Assembly: GCF_964028355.1 (NCBI RefSeq)
Contig: NZ_OZ034761.1
Coordinates: 1,364,001 to 1,428,000 of the forward strand
Origin: Wolbachia endosymbiont (group B) of Gerris lacustris
GTDB lineage: Bacteria > Pseudomonadota > Alphaproteobacteria > Rickettsiales > Anaplasmataceae
Direction of reading: 5' to 3'
DNA: 64,000 nucleotides
Shown: one piece after another, positions 47,318-55,902 of the stretch
Position numbering within the stretch: the stretch's first letter is position 1
Layout of the letters: every line of letters starts with the position of its first letter
Notes under the pieces: generated by a model
Database searches by the model: none
What the model was told of the DNA's origin: nothing
The model's input: the letters and a program-made list of their open reading frames with translations, nothing else
Translations under genes and position numbers: made by a program

Positions 47318-48067
47318 TTGAGAAAGTTAAGAGAAAGTAGGATAGCAAGAACGAGGAAGTTTTTATCTTCACTGTTTTTTTTACTGCTGATTGCTCTATC
47401 AATACGCAGTCTTTTATTTGAGCCATTCCACATTCCTTCTGGTTCAATGAAAAGCACCCTACTTGAGGGAGATTATATTTTTACCAGTAAATATTCATAC
47501 GGTTACAGTAAACACTCTTTTCCATTTTCTCCAAACATCTTTAGTGGAAGAATCTTTTACACCCCTCCGGAGCATGGTGACATAATAGTTTTCAAGCCTA
47601 CAAGAAATGACAGCATTAGATTTGTTAAGCGGGTAATAGGAGTACCGGGCGATAAAGTGCAAATGATAGAGGGAGAGTTATATTTAAATGGTCAAAAAGT
47701 AGAGCGAAGGCAAATTGAAAGTTTTTTTGATTATGAGTTAAAGCGTGACATAACAAGATACGTTGAAACACTCCCGAGCGGGAAGGAGCATGAGATTTTA
47801 ATAGACAATGCATCCGATAATAAGCCACCACACACCACTTTAGTTTATTCTGTACCTGATGATCAATTTTTTGTGATGGGAGACAATAGAAATAATTCTT
47901 TTGATAGTAGATTTCCTGAAATTGGGTTCATACCAGCGGAAAATATAATTGGACGCGTGAACATGGTTGGTTTATCGTTTAAATTAAGCAAAGTTGATTG
48001 GTTGCCGTTTAATTTTAGGTTACCTATTGCTCTGAGATTTGATAGGGTACTTCACAAAGTTTTATGA
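47318..48067 (+). CDS. lepB: Signal peptidase I
   Basis: 249 residues from the TTG at 47318 (MRKLRESRIARTRK). The longer frame begins at 47282 but that ATG sits inside the predicted promoter. One N-terminal membrane segment (FLSSLFFLLLIALSIRSLLF) precedes the catalytic serine in PFHIPSGSMKSTLLEGD. The catalytic lysine lies in RFVKRVIGVPGDKV, and the conserved MGDNRNNSFDSR is present. LepB removes signal peptides from exported proteins such as the WSP-like proteins in this window. It ends 3 bases before the convergent hscA. Confidence 0.93.
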   Translation: MRKLRESRIARTRKFLSSLFFLLLIALSIRSLLFEPFHIPSGSMKSTLLEGDYIFTSKYSYGYSKHSFPFSPNIFSGRIFYTPPEHGDIIVFKPTRNDSIRFVKRVIGVPGDKVQMIEGELYLNGQKVERRQIESFFDYELKRDITRYVETLPSGKEHEILIDNASDNKPPHTTLVYSVPDDQFFVMGDNRNNSFDSRFPEIGFIPAENIIGRVNMVGLSFKLSKVDWLPFNFRLPIALRFDRVLHKVL

Positions 48068-48070
48068 ACT

Positions 48071-49936
48071 CTATCTGTCTGCTGATTCGCATAATTCTAA
48101 AGCAGAATTTTCTAACTCAGCGATAGCATTATTAATGTTGTCTAAGTCATTTTCCTGTAAAGCGTCTTTTGCGTTCTGTAGTAGAATTTTTAACTTTTGC
48201 TCAGTGGAAACATTTTCAACTAGATGTATGAGCTTGTTACCGTTAATTTTAGCCTCTGCAAGGGAACGAGCCTTCATGTCTTCATCAAAGTTACTTACTG
48301 ACTGATTGACCATATCTTGAATATCTTTTTCACTTAAGCCAGAGCTTGAATTTATTTCAACTGTCTGTTCGACTCCAGTAGTTTTTTCTCTTGCAGTGAC
48401 AGTCAATATTCCATCAATGCTAACTGTAAATCCTATTTCAACTTTTGCAGAACCTGCAGGCAATTGTGGTATACCTTTGAGTTCAAATCGTGCTAGAGAT
48501 TTATTATCTTTTATCATTTCACGTTCTCCTTGACAAACGTGAATTTTCATTGCTGTTTGCCCGTTAGCGTAAGTTGTAAACTCTTTTATTTCTGAAACTG
48601 GTAGTGGTGTATTTCTTGGTATAATTTTTTCAACTATTCCCCCCATAGTTTCTATGCCAAGTGATAAAGGCAGCACATCAAGGAGAATATTCCTATCTTT
48701 TGAGTTTGAAGTTAAATAATGAGCCTGCAAAGCTGCCCCATTGGCAACTGCTTTGTCCGGATCCACGTCATTCAGCACTTTATTGCCAAAGAGTTTGATT
48801 AGTGAATTTTGCACTAATGGCACTCTAGTTGCGCCACCAACTAAAATTATTCCTTTTATATCGTCAATTTTAAGATCTATATCGTCTATAGTACGAGTGA
48901 CTATATTGATAGCCTTGTTAACCAAAGGACTGATTGCTTGCTCGAATTCTTCTTTGGTGATTTTGCACTCAAATAATACACCATTAGCAGCACAATCTGG
49001 TGTAATTCCAGCGCGTGACCACATATTTTTTCTTTCCTGGATCCCAGTGTCACGCACTGGGATGACAGGAGAAAGTCTAATATTAAATTTAAAAGTGCCA
49101 GAGGTATTATTACTAAGATATTCTTTTACAATACGTGATTCAATAAGTGATGGCCCTGCCATACAAGTAGCTGACGCTGGGATGACACTTTCGCTTAAAC
49201 CTACCTGTTCTCTATACTTTTCAAGCACGATTAAACTAAGTAGATGATCAAAATCATCACCACCAAGTTTAGTATCACCACCAACTGCAAGAACTTGAAA
49301 CACTCCTTGATGTAATTTTAATATTGAAATGTCAAATGTTCCACCACCGAGATCATAAACTGCATATATGCCACTGTTATTGTTCTTTTCAATGGAGTAA
49401 GAAAGTGCTGCAGCGGTTGGTTCATTAATGAGGCGAAGAACATCTATGCCAGCTAATTTTGCTGCATATTTGGTTGCGTTACGTGCTGAATCATCAAAAT
49501 AAGCTGGTACAGTAATCACTGCTTTGTTAACTTTCATCCCTGTGAATTTTTTTACCCTCTTGCATAGAGTTTTTAGTATCTCAGCAGAGATCTCAATAGG
49601 AGTGAGATACTTTTCTTCTGAGCATTTTACCCTAATAACTTTTTCACTTTCGTTATCTATTTCACAATTGATACCTTCTTTATGCAAGTCTTTAACACTT
49701 TTACCCATTAAGCGTTTTATAGAGCAGATAGCGTTTTCGCCAACATCGTAGCCTACTTTTAGTACATCCTTTTCATATGAAATGACAGAAGGTAATAGTT
49801 CACGACCTTGCTCATCTTTAAATATTTCTACATTGCCAGCTTTATTTACCATGGCAATTAAAGAGTTAGTAGTTCCAAGATCTATACCAAAAACTACCTC
49901 ATTTGAACTTGGTTCAGAAATTTGAACTGGCCGCAT
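48071..49936 (-). CDS. hscA: Fe-S cluster assembly chaperone HscA, with in-frame palindromic repeats
   Basis: 621 residues. HscA is the Hsp70 that, with HscB, releases clusters from IscU. The ATPase domain is clear (VVFGIDLGTTNSLIAMV, VYDLGGGTFDISILKL, GIILVGGATRVPLVQ), as is the substrate-binding domain (RNTPLPVSEIKEFTTYANGQ). Two segments do not belong to Hsp70: ESVIPASATCMAG near residue 250 and LSPVIPVRDTGIQERK near residue 290. They are encoded by palindromic repeats of the same family found in intergenic DNA. Both keep the frame. The gene overlaps hscB by 23 bases and is last in the isc operon. Confidence 0.95.
   Translation of the reverse strand: MRPVQISEPSSNEVVFGIDLGTTNSLIAMVNKAGNVEIFKDEQGRELLPSVISYEKDVLKVGYDVGENAICSIKRLMGKSVKDLHKEGINCEIDNESEKVIRVKCSEEKYLTPIEISAEILKTLCKRVKKFTGMKVNKAVITVPAYFDDSARNATKYAAKLAGIDVLRLINEPTAAALSYSIEKNNNSGIYAVYDLGGGTFDISILKLHQGVFQVLAVGGDTKLGGDDFDHLLSLIVLEKYREQVGLSESVIPASATCMAGPSLIESRIVKEYLSNNTSGTFKFNIRLSPVIPVRDTGIQERKNMWSRAGITPDCAANGVLFECKITKEEFEQAISPLVNKAINIVTRTIDDIDLKIDDIKGIILVGGATRVPLVQNSLIKLFGNKVLNDVDPDKAVANGAALQAHYLTSNSKDRNILLDVLPLSLGIETMGGIVEKIIPRNTPLPVSEIKEFTTYANGQTAMKIHVCQGEREMIKDNKSLARFELKGIPQLPAGSAKVEIGFTVSIDGILTVTAREKTTGVEQTVEINSSSGLSEKDIQDMVNQSVSNFDEDMKARSLAEAKINGNKLIHLVENVSTEQKLKILLQNAKDALQENDLDNINNAIAELENSALELCESADR
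49021..49085. repeat. Palindromic repeat inside hscA (first)
   Basis: ATCCCAGTG (49041-49049), loop TCACG, CACTGGGAT (49055-49063), with the arms extended by CTTTCCTG and CAGGAGAAAG. It is the same unit as in the 31.9 kb cluster and at 56193-56216. It adds about 20 codons to hscA without breaking the frame. Confidence 0.85.
49158..49200. repeat. Partial palindromic repeat inside hscA (second)
   Basis: CAAGTAGCTGACGCTGGGATGACA matches the intergenic unit near 32070 (CAAGTAGCTGACACTAGGATCC) and 56120. It lacks the second arm, so it is a half unit. Confidence 0.7.
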
Positions 49937-50372
49937 TTTCCTTCATCTCCTCAAATGACTTATATAAATATCTTAATCTAAAAACTTGCGTAGCAGCTTC
50001 ATCAAATTTTTTTGTAGCAAAAGCATTAATTAGGTTTTTAGTACAATCTTTTACCTTTTCATCAATCATCCTACTTGCAAATTGTAAATCATCGCAGTCT
50101 AGAAAGTATTCTCTTATTTCCATTGATTCATTTAATATTTCAGGATCAAGATGCTCTTTTTTGCTTTGTACGTCAAAAAGATCCAACAAATGTTCGGCAC
50201 GCTTTAGCGGTGACTTCAGTACCTGATAAGCTTTGTTGATATTTTCCATATTTTTGGACTCTCTTTCATTTATATTAGCTCTGCTTAGCTCAATATATTT
50301 TCTCTCCAACTCATCAAAGCTGATGTTAAAAGCCGGTTCAATTCCAAATAATGTGAAATGGTTGCTAGACAT
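49914..50372 (-). CDS. hscB: Fe-S co-chaperone HscB
   Basis: 152 residues from MSSNHFTLFGIEPAFNISFD; an upstream in-frame start at 50408 would overlap iscA more. HscB is a J-domain protein that brings IscU to HscA. The J-domain spans the first 75 residues, with NINKAYQVLKSPLKRAEHLL. The usual HPD appears replaced: the region reads RANINERESKNMENINKAYQ, so the HPD tripeptide is not visible. A C-terminal three-helix part follows. Overlaps iscA by 8 bases. Confidence 0.85.
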   Translation of the reverse strand: MSSNHFTLFGIEPAFNISFDELERKYIELSRANINERESKNMENINKAYQVLKSPLKRAEHLLDLFDVQSKKEHLDPEILNESMEIREYFLDCDDLQFASRMIDEKVKDCTKNLINAFATKKFDEAATQVFRLRYLYKSFEEMKENAASSNF

Positions 50373-50751
50373 GAAAACTCTCTCCACAACCACATTTTCC
50401 TTTCTCATTAGGATTTTTGAAAATAAAACCTGATGAGAATTTTTCCTCTACATAATCCATTTCAGAGCCAAGAATAAACATGATAGATTTTGGATCGATC
50501 AGCACCTTGACTTTTTGACCATCGCTGCAACTTTCTTCAATTACCGATTCTAAAGGACGAACATCATATGCATATTCAATATCGTATTTTAAACCAGAAC
50601 ATCCTTTTTGCTTAATTAGAACTCTTATTCCTATTGCTTCTTCAAGATTAGCATGCTTCTTTCTATCCAATAAAGACCTTACCCTCCCTACTGCATTTGC
50701 AGTTAGAGTGATAGGTTTTTTAACAGAATTTACTCCTTGAAATTCACTCAT
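50365..50751 (-). CDS. iscA: Iron-sulfur assembly protein of the IscA/ErpA type
   Basis: 128 residues from the ATG at 50751 (MSEFQGVNSVKK); a TTG at 50760 is also possible. A-type carriers take clusters to apo-proteins. The three cysteines are present: KQKGCSGLKYDIEY and KGKCGCGESFHV. Part of iscU-iscA-hscB-hscA; the iscU stop lies within its ribosome-binding site (TTGAGGAAT), which suggests coupling. Confidence 0.9.
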   Translation of the reverse strand: MSEFQGVNSVKKPITLTANAVGRVRSLLDRKKHANLEEAIGIRVLIKQKGCSGLKYDIEYAYDVRPLESVIEESCSDGQKVKVLIDPKSIMFILGSEMDYVEEKFSSGFIFKNPNEKGKCGCGESFHV

Positions 50752-50756
50752 ATTCC

Positions 50757-51140
50757 TCAATGTTTTTGTTTATTTTGATAATCATGAATAGCAGCTTTTA
50801 TAGCATCCTCAGCAAGTACTGAACAGTGTATCTTTACTGGCGGCAAAGACAATTCTTCCACTATTTGAGTATTCTTTATCTTTGTTACATCCTCAATAGT
50901 TTTTCCTTTGATCATTTCTGTAAGCAAAGAACTTGAAGCTATAGCAGAACCACAACCAAAAGTTTTAAATTTTGCATCTTCAATAACACCTTTATCGTTA
51001 ACCTTTATTTGCAGCTTCATTACGTCGCCGCACGATGGTGCACCAACTAGACCAGTACCAACATTTGGATCATTTTTATCCAGAGAACCAACATTCCTTG
51101 GATTTTCGTAATGATCTAAAATTTTCTCATTATAACTCAT
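50757..51140 (-). CDS. iscU: Fe-S cluster scaffold protein IscU
   Basis: 127 residues. IscU is the scaffold on which clusters are built. The ligand cysteines lie in VGAPSCGDVMKLQIKVND, FKTFGCGSAIASSSLLTE and PPVKIHCSVLAEDAIK. The HscA-binding L-P-P-V-K motif is intact. First gene of the operon; about 175 bases separate it from the divergent ftsY. The desulfurase gene iscS is not in the window. Confidence 0.96.
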   Translation of the reverse strand: MSYNEKILDHYENPRNVGSLDKNDPNVGTGLVGAPSCGDVMKLQIKVNDKGVIEDAKFKTFGCGSAIASSSLLTEMIKGKTIEDVTKIKNTQIVEELSLPPVKIHCSVLAEDAIKAAIHDYQNKQKH

Positions 51141-51316
51141 AGATTATCCGTAAACCATTACTTACATTATAACATATTTAGGTTAAAAACTAAAGTAAAA
51201 TACACTAGCAAGCGGTACATTTTACTCACAAAATATATAGGTTACGAGTGTATTTACTTTACAAATACATATAGTGCATGTCATTCTTTATATGGTAATT
51301 TTAGAAGGAGTATTTC

Positions 51317-52228
51317 TTGAGTTTATTCAGTAATCTTTATCAAGGACTATTAAAAACCTCCTCCCGTTTTAGTGATGGAGTAAAAAATATTTTTTCTGGC
51401 AAAAAAAAATTAGATCAGTCGCTTTTAGATGAGCTGGAAGAGCTGCTAATTAGCATGGATATAGGTCATAAAACTTCTAGACTTCTTATCGATAAGCTCG
51501 CAAGTATCAAATTTGAATCAGAAGTCGAGCACAACGTTATCAAACAGCAGTTAATGAGCGAAATAGAAACAATATTAAACCCTGTCGTGCAGCCGCTCAT
51601 TTTGAATAAAAAACCCCACATAATAATGGTATGCGGAGTAAACGGTAATGGTAAAACCACAACTATAGGTAAACTTGCCTATAAATATAAGGAAAAAGGA
51701 AAATCCGTTATGCTTGTTGCATGCGATACATTTAGAGCTGCTGCGAGTGAGCAATTAAATATTTGGGCAGAACGTTCTGACTGCTCCATTGTTACTGGAG
51801 AATATGGTAGTGATTCTGCAAGTGTGGCATATAGAGCTGTAAATCAAGCGATAAAAGATAGCGTTGATGTTGTTTTGATTGATACAGCCGGAAGGCTACA
51901 AAACAATGTAAATCTCATGCAAGAGCTGTCAAAAATACATAGAACGATAAAGAAATTGGATGATACTGCTCCTCATGATGTTATTTTAGTTCTTGATGCA
52001 ACTACTGGCCAAAATGCTTATAGCCAATTAGAGGCCTTTAGTAAAATGGTTGGTGTTACCGGGTTAATTGTAACAAAGCTAGATGGTACTGCTAAAGGTG
52101 GAGTAGTGATTGGGCTTGCAGAAGCTTATAAGGTGAAATTACACGCTATAGGAATTGGTGAAAGTATAGAAGACCTGAGGGAATTTACTGGCAAAGAGTT
52201 TGCTGAAGCGCTGTTTAAATGTGATTGA
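51317..52228 (+). CDS. ftsY: Signal recognition particle receptor FtsY
   Basis: 303 residues from a TTG behind AGAAGGAG at good spacing. It has the short NG form without the long acidic A domain. FtsY docks SRP-ribosome complexes at the membrane. G-motifs: IIMVCGVNGNGKTTTIGKLA, LVACDTFRAAASEQLNIW, VVLIDTAGRLQNN, LIVTKLDGTAKGG, and GIGESIEDLREFTGKEFAEA. The last codons and the stop (KCD-stop) lie in a stretch that matches the 3' end of radA, so the end was remodelled by a small duplication. Confidence 0.95.
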   Translation: MSLFSNLYQGLLKTSSRFSDGVKNIFSGKKKLDQSLLDELEELLISMDIGHKTSRLLIDKLASIKFESEVEHNVIKQQLMSEIETILNPVVQPLILNKKPHIIMVCGVNGNGKTTTIGKLAYKYKEKGKSVMLVACDTFRAAASEQLNIWAERSDCSIVTGEYGSDSASVAYRAVNQAIKDSVDVVLIDTAGRLQNNVNLMQELSKIHRTIKKLDDTAPHDVILVLDATTGQNAYSQLEAFSKMVGVTGLIVTKLDGTAKGGVVIGLAEAYKVKLHAIGIGESIEDLREFTGKEFAEALFKCD

Positions 52229-52747
52229 AGATCTCTTTAATTTTCTCATATGACCAAGCTTAATTATCATGAGAAGCCGTTTTTAGATGGTCTAATTCCA
52301 ACATGTGACACTGGTTGCAAGTGATTATTGGGTTGGGTGAGCCGTTAACGTATAAAAATTACTTCCGCATATTTTCAATCTCATTATAATTACAAATAGA
52401 GATATTTTAAAAGCTCAAAATCTATCTTTAGTCTGCATACTTTTTAATCAAACTTATTAAAAAATGTATTCTTCAGTGTATATCTGTCGTATGTGCACTG
52501 CATTTTTTTCTAACTCTTTTTTACACAGGAGGATTTTATGTCCAGAATTCCAGATACTTGACCTTTACTTTAGCTAATAATGGGCGCCTATGGTTTTAGA
52601 AAGTGTAGGAAATAGAAACGTTTCTGTTTTTTGAGTAATTAAAAACCACTTCAGCTTGTCACTCATGCCTAAAAAGCAATTATATTAATGTAATATTTAT
52701 ACTTATATGTCAATATAAATATATTATAAAAATTTAAGGAGTATATT
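52229..52747. other. Intergenic debris: radA-end duplicate and IS630 fragment
   Basis: 52220-52287 is a degraded duplicate of the 3' end of radA and the bases inside it (compare 53226-53307, with ATATGACCAAGCTTAATTAT shared exactly). Near 52580-52625 lies MAPMVLESVGNRNVSVF in one frame, a piece of the same IS630-type protein as at 36850-37073. Otherwise I see no gene. Confidence 0.65.
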
Positions 52748-52750
52748 ATA

Positions 52751-53005
52751 ATAACATCTACACAAAATTCCTGGGTACCTGATCCACATGACGAATGCCA
52801 CAGAATGTGTGAAAGGAGACATCATGGTAGTAGCTTCTCGAAAGCCATATGCAAGAACAAATGTAATAGGGAGTATCAATCTCCTGAACATCATTCACAA
52901 ATTAGTGAGAAATTAGCAGCTAGTGCAAAAAATCTTTATGATGAGAGCGAAAAATTATTGCTTATAGCAGAGGAAATGCACAGTCAAGATTTAATGTATC
53001 TTTAA
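52751..53005 (+). CDS. Small cysteine-rich protein, paralog of 37520-38922, start codon lost
   Basis: About 84 codons. The position corresponding to the ATG of the paralog reads ATA (52751). Ribosome-binding site AAGGAG is present at about 52736. The protein has CHRMCERR, CKNKCNR, the motif PEHHS and then SEKLAASAKNLYDESEKL and LLIAEEM. An internal ATG at 52805 could start a 66-residue product. Either the gene is inactivated or it uses an unusual start. Confidence 0.5.
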   Translation: MTSTQNSWVPDPHDECHRMCERRHHGSSFSKAICKNKCNREYQSPEHHSQISEKLAASAKNLYDESEKLLLIAEEMHSQDLMYL

Positions 53006-53220
53006 TCACAGAAGATATTGGTTCACTTCTTTTTTTATGCGATAATTAGCTACTTGTTTTCGTATTTGTTCAGTCAAGGTAGTTATGAGTAAAAACAGCA
53101 AATGGTCAGTGCTTGACACTGGAATCCAGAAAAAAAGAAGCCAGTGTCAGCTACTCGAATGACATTATGGAAGTTGGGGTGACATCCTTCCCACAAGCAA
53201 AATGTTCATGTAGATAGTAT
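53006..53220. repeat. Palindromic repeat units between the small gene and radA
   Basis: Units such as CAGTGCTTGACACTGGAATCC and CCAGTGTCAGCTACTCGAATGACA (53108-53165) belong to the same family as the 31.9 kb cluster. Confidence 0.65.
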
Positions 53221-54573
53221 TTAACTGTGATTGAAGACCTCTTTTAACTCTTTTATATGACCAAGCTTAATTATCTCAATATCATGAGAAGAATAATTGC
53301 CATTTTTAGGCATAATCGCCTTTTTAAACCCTAATTTTTGTGCTTCCCTTAGCCTGAGATCAGCATGCGAAACATTTCTAATTTCTCCTGAAAGTGCAAC
53401 TTCACCGCAGATTATTGAAGAAGTTGGTAGCGGTAAATTTACTAAACTTGAAATAAGAGAAGCAGCAACAGCAAGATCAGCTGATGGTTCCTGTATTTTG
53501 AGTCCTCCCGCAATGTTTAGGTATACTTCTTTATCATGCAGAAACATTTTGCAACGAGCATTTAACGCCGCGATGATCATAGCTAACCTATTAATATCCC
53601 AACCAACTACTGCTCTTCTTGGAGTTGCCATATTAGTCCTTGCTATTAATGCTTGCACTTCCATTAAGATTGGTCTTGAGCCTTCAATTCCTGCAAATAC
53701 GGCGCTGCCAACTACTTCTCTATCATGTACGGTCAAGAATAATGATGATGGATTATCAACAGGCATGAGTCCTGCTTCAGACATCTCAAAAACACCAATT
53801 TCATTTGCAGGGCCAAATCTATTTTTAATAGTGCGTAAAATGCGATATTGATTACTATTTTCACCCTCAAAATATAGTACTGTATCTACCATATGCTCCA
53901 GAGTTTTGGGTCCTGCTATTTGTCCATCCTTCGTTATATGGCCAACTATTAAGAGAGAAATACCATATTGCTTTGCAAGAACAGTCAATTCATGAGCGCA
54001 GGTACGGACTTGAGTTACAGTTCCTGGTGCTGATGTGACTTTGCTATCGTACATAGTTTGTATAGAATCAACTATTAAGAACCTAATACTTTTATTTTTT
54101 CTTATTGTTGTTACTACATCAGTTAAAGATACTGTAGATAAAAGCTTAATTTTAGGTTCATTTATCTTAAGACGCTTTGCTCTGAGGCTCACTTGCTCTA
54201 AAGATTCCTCGCCAGATACATAAAGACATTCAAAAGAAGAAAATTGCACAACATTAGCTGCAATCCTAAGCAAAAGAGTAGATTTTCCAATTCCAGGTTC
54301 ACCACCAATTAAAATGCTAGCACCTTGAACGATACCTCCACCAAAAACTCTATCTAACTCTTCTATTCCTGTTAAAAAACGATCGGGGGTAATAATTTCA
54401 CTATCTGATAACGCTTTTATTGAAATTGGTGCAGATGTACTTCTCGTTTCTGTTTTTAGTACTATTTCTTCGACAACCGTATCCCAACTGTCACATGCAA
54501 TGCACCTTCCTACCCACCTTCCAGTACTATGACCGCAGAATTGACATACGTATGCAGTTTTCATAAAAGCCAA
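53221..54573 (-). CDS. radA: DNA repair protein RadA
   Basis: 450 residues. RadA is a RecA-like helicase that extends recombination intermediates. The zinc finger is YVCQFCGHSTGRWVGRCIAC. Walker A is SILIGGEPGIGKSTLLLRIA, the RadA-specific KNRFG motif lies in RTIKNRFGPANEIGVF, and the C-terminal Lon-like domain contains EPSADLAVAASLISSLVNLP. Length and start are normal. Convergent with the small gene upstream; 57 bases separate it from the MFS gene on the same strand. Confidence 0.96.
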   Translation of the reverse strand: MAFMKTAYVCQFCGHSTGRWVGRCIACDSWDTVVEEIVLKTETRSTSAPISIKALSDSEIITPDRFLTGIEELDRVFGGGIVQGASILIGGEPGIGKSTLLLRIAANVVQFSSFECLYVSGEESLEQVSLRAKRLKINEPKIKLLSTVSLTDVVTTIRKNKSIRFLIVDSIQTMYDSKVTSAPGTVTQVRTCAHELTVLAKQYGISLLIVGHITKDGQIAGPKTLEHMVDTVLYFEGENSNQYRILRTIKNRFGPANEIGVFEMSEAGLMPVDNPSSLFLTVHDREVVGSAVFAGIEGSRPILMEVQALIARTNMATPRRAVVGWDINRLAMIIAALNARCKMFLHDKEVYLNIAGGLKIQEPSADLAVAASLISSLVNLPLPTSSIICGEVALSGEIRNVSHADLRLREAQKLGFKKAIMPKNGNYSSHDIEIIKLGHIKELKEVFNHS

Positions 54574-54630
54574 AATTATGATTGTAATAAAAATTAGCTA
54601 AATAAGTGAAATAAATTTAAATAGAGAAAA

Positions 54631-55902
54631 TTACCAATCACACTTTTTATCTTGTGGTTTTATTTGCAATATTGCTACTAAACTGACTAATAAGCAAAAA
54701 ATTACATAAAGCCCAGCAGCAAAGTCTATTTTAGGAAACATTATAGTAAACCAAGTGCATATCATAGGAGTAAATCCACCATGCAGGGCAAAAGAGATGT
54801 TACGTGATAAACTCACACCACTAAATCTAACATTGGTAGGAAAAAGCTCAGCAGTAACTATCCCTATAGGATTGATACCCCTCTCGATTATAGAAAGAGC
54901 CATCACACTCAACATAATTATTAGGTAGCTTTTATAGTAATATGCAATAGATAACATAGGACAACATAATACCATTGTTATCACTATAAATAAGATTGCA
55001 GTACGTTCTCTTCCTGTTTTATCAGCTAAAATTCCAAGCACTATTGAAGATATCGGCATTAATATACTGGTTATAATGAGTACAACTTCGTTGACATACG
55101 TTGTTACATAAGTTTCAACAGACACTATTTCTTTTGCAATTGTTCTAAGAAATATGGTAAATCCAACAGCAACATTAACAGGTACAGATATTAAAATTGC
55201 AAGTATCAGGGCTCTCTTATAGCGTTTTGTAAGCTCTATTATTGGTAAATTAGGTAAATTTCTTTGTTCTCGATTTTTTTCATACGCTGGAGTTTCTCCT
55301 AGTGTATATATACTATATGCGCTTATTAATCCTAAAATGGCTGAAAAAATAAACGGCAGCCTCCAACCCCAAGCGTTAAAATCAGTGGTTTTTTTACAGA
55401 TGATCACTGCAACCACAGAGAGCAATATGCCAATGGAGCGACCAAAACTTATTATTCCAAAAAACATTCCTAGTTTTTTCTTATTAGGTAAATGCTCTAT
55501 GAGATAAACAGAGCTACCTCCTTGCTCAGCGCCAAGTGCAACCCCTTGTATCAGATGGATTGTAAGAAGCAACATAGTAGAGGTTATTCCTATTTTACTA
55601 TAACTTGGAATAAATGCAACGAGACTAGAAGGAATCGATATTAGCAAGATAGCAATCGTTAACGCCATTCTCCTTCCATACCTATCACCAATGTGACCAA
55701 ATACAGATGCACCAAGTGGTCTTACCATAGCGCCCAATCCTGCAATTCCAAACAATTGCAATATGCTGTAGTAGATATCTTTTGCATAACAAAATTCTCT
55801 ACTAATTATGTTAACCAGATCAATAAAGAGCATATGGTCATACCATATTGCAATTCTGCAGAGTATTGTTGCAGTCAATACCCTTGTTTGTTGGTTGTGC
55901 AC
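54631..55902 (-). CDS. MFS transporter, metabolite:proton symporter (ProP-like)
   Basis: 423 residues with about 12 membrane segments. The loop 2-3 motif is GHIGDRYGRRMALTIAILL, preceded by GAMVRPLGASVFG as in the MHS family (proline/betaine, alpha-ketoglutarate). Later parts include LIQGVALGAEQGGSSVYLIE and the second-half motif GILADKTGRERTAIL. The substrate cannot be read from sequence; amino acids or osmolytes are likely for an endosymbiont. The gene is complete. Confidence 0.85.
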   Translation of the reverse strand: MHNQQTRVLTATILCRIAIWYDHMLFIDLVNIISREFCYAKDIYYSILQLFGIAGLGAMVRPLGASVFGHIGDRYGRRMALTIAILLISIPSSLVAFIPSYSKIGITSTMLLLTIHLIQGVALGAEQGGSSVYLIEHLPNKKKLGMFFGIISFGRSIGILLSVVAVIICKKTTDFNAWGWRLPFIFSAILGLISAYSIYTLGETPAYEKNREQRNLPNLPIIELTKRYKRALILAILISVPVNVAVGFTIFLRTIAKEIVSVETYVTTYVNEVVLIITSILMPISSIVLGILADKTGRERTAILFIVITMVLCCPMLSIAYYYKSYLIIMLSVMALSIIERGINPIGIVTAELFPTNVRFSGVSLSRNISFALHGGFTPMICTWFTIMFPKIDFAAGLYVIFCLLVSLVAILQIKPQDKKCDW

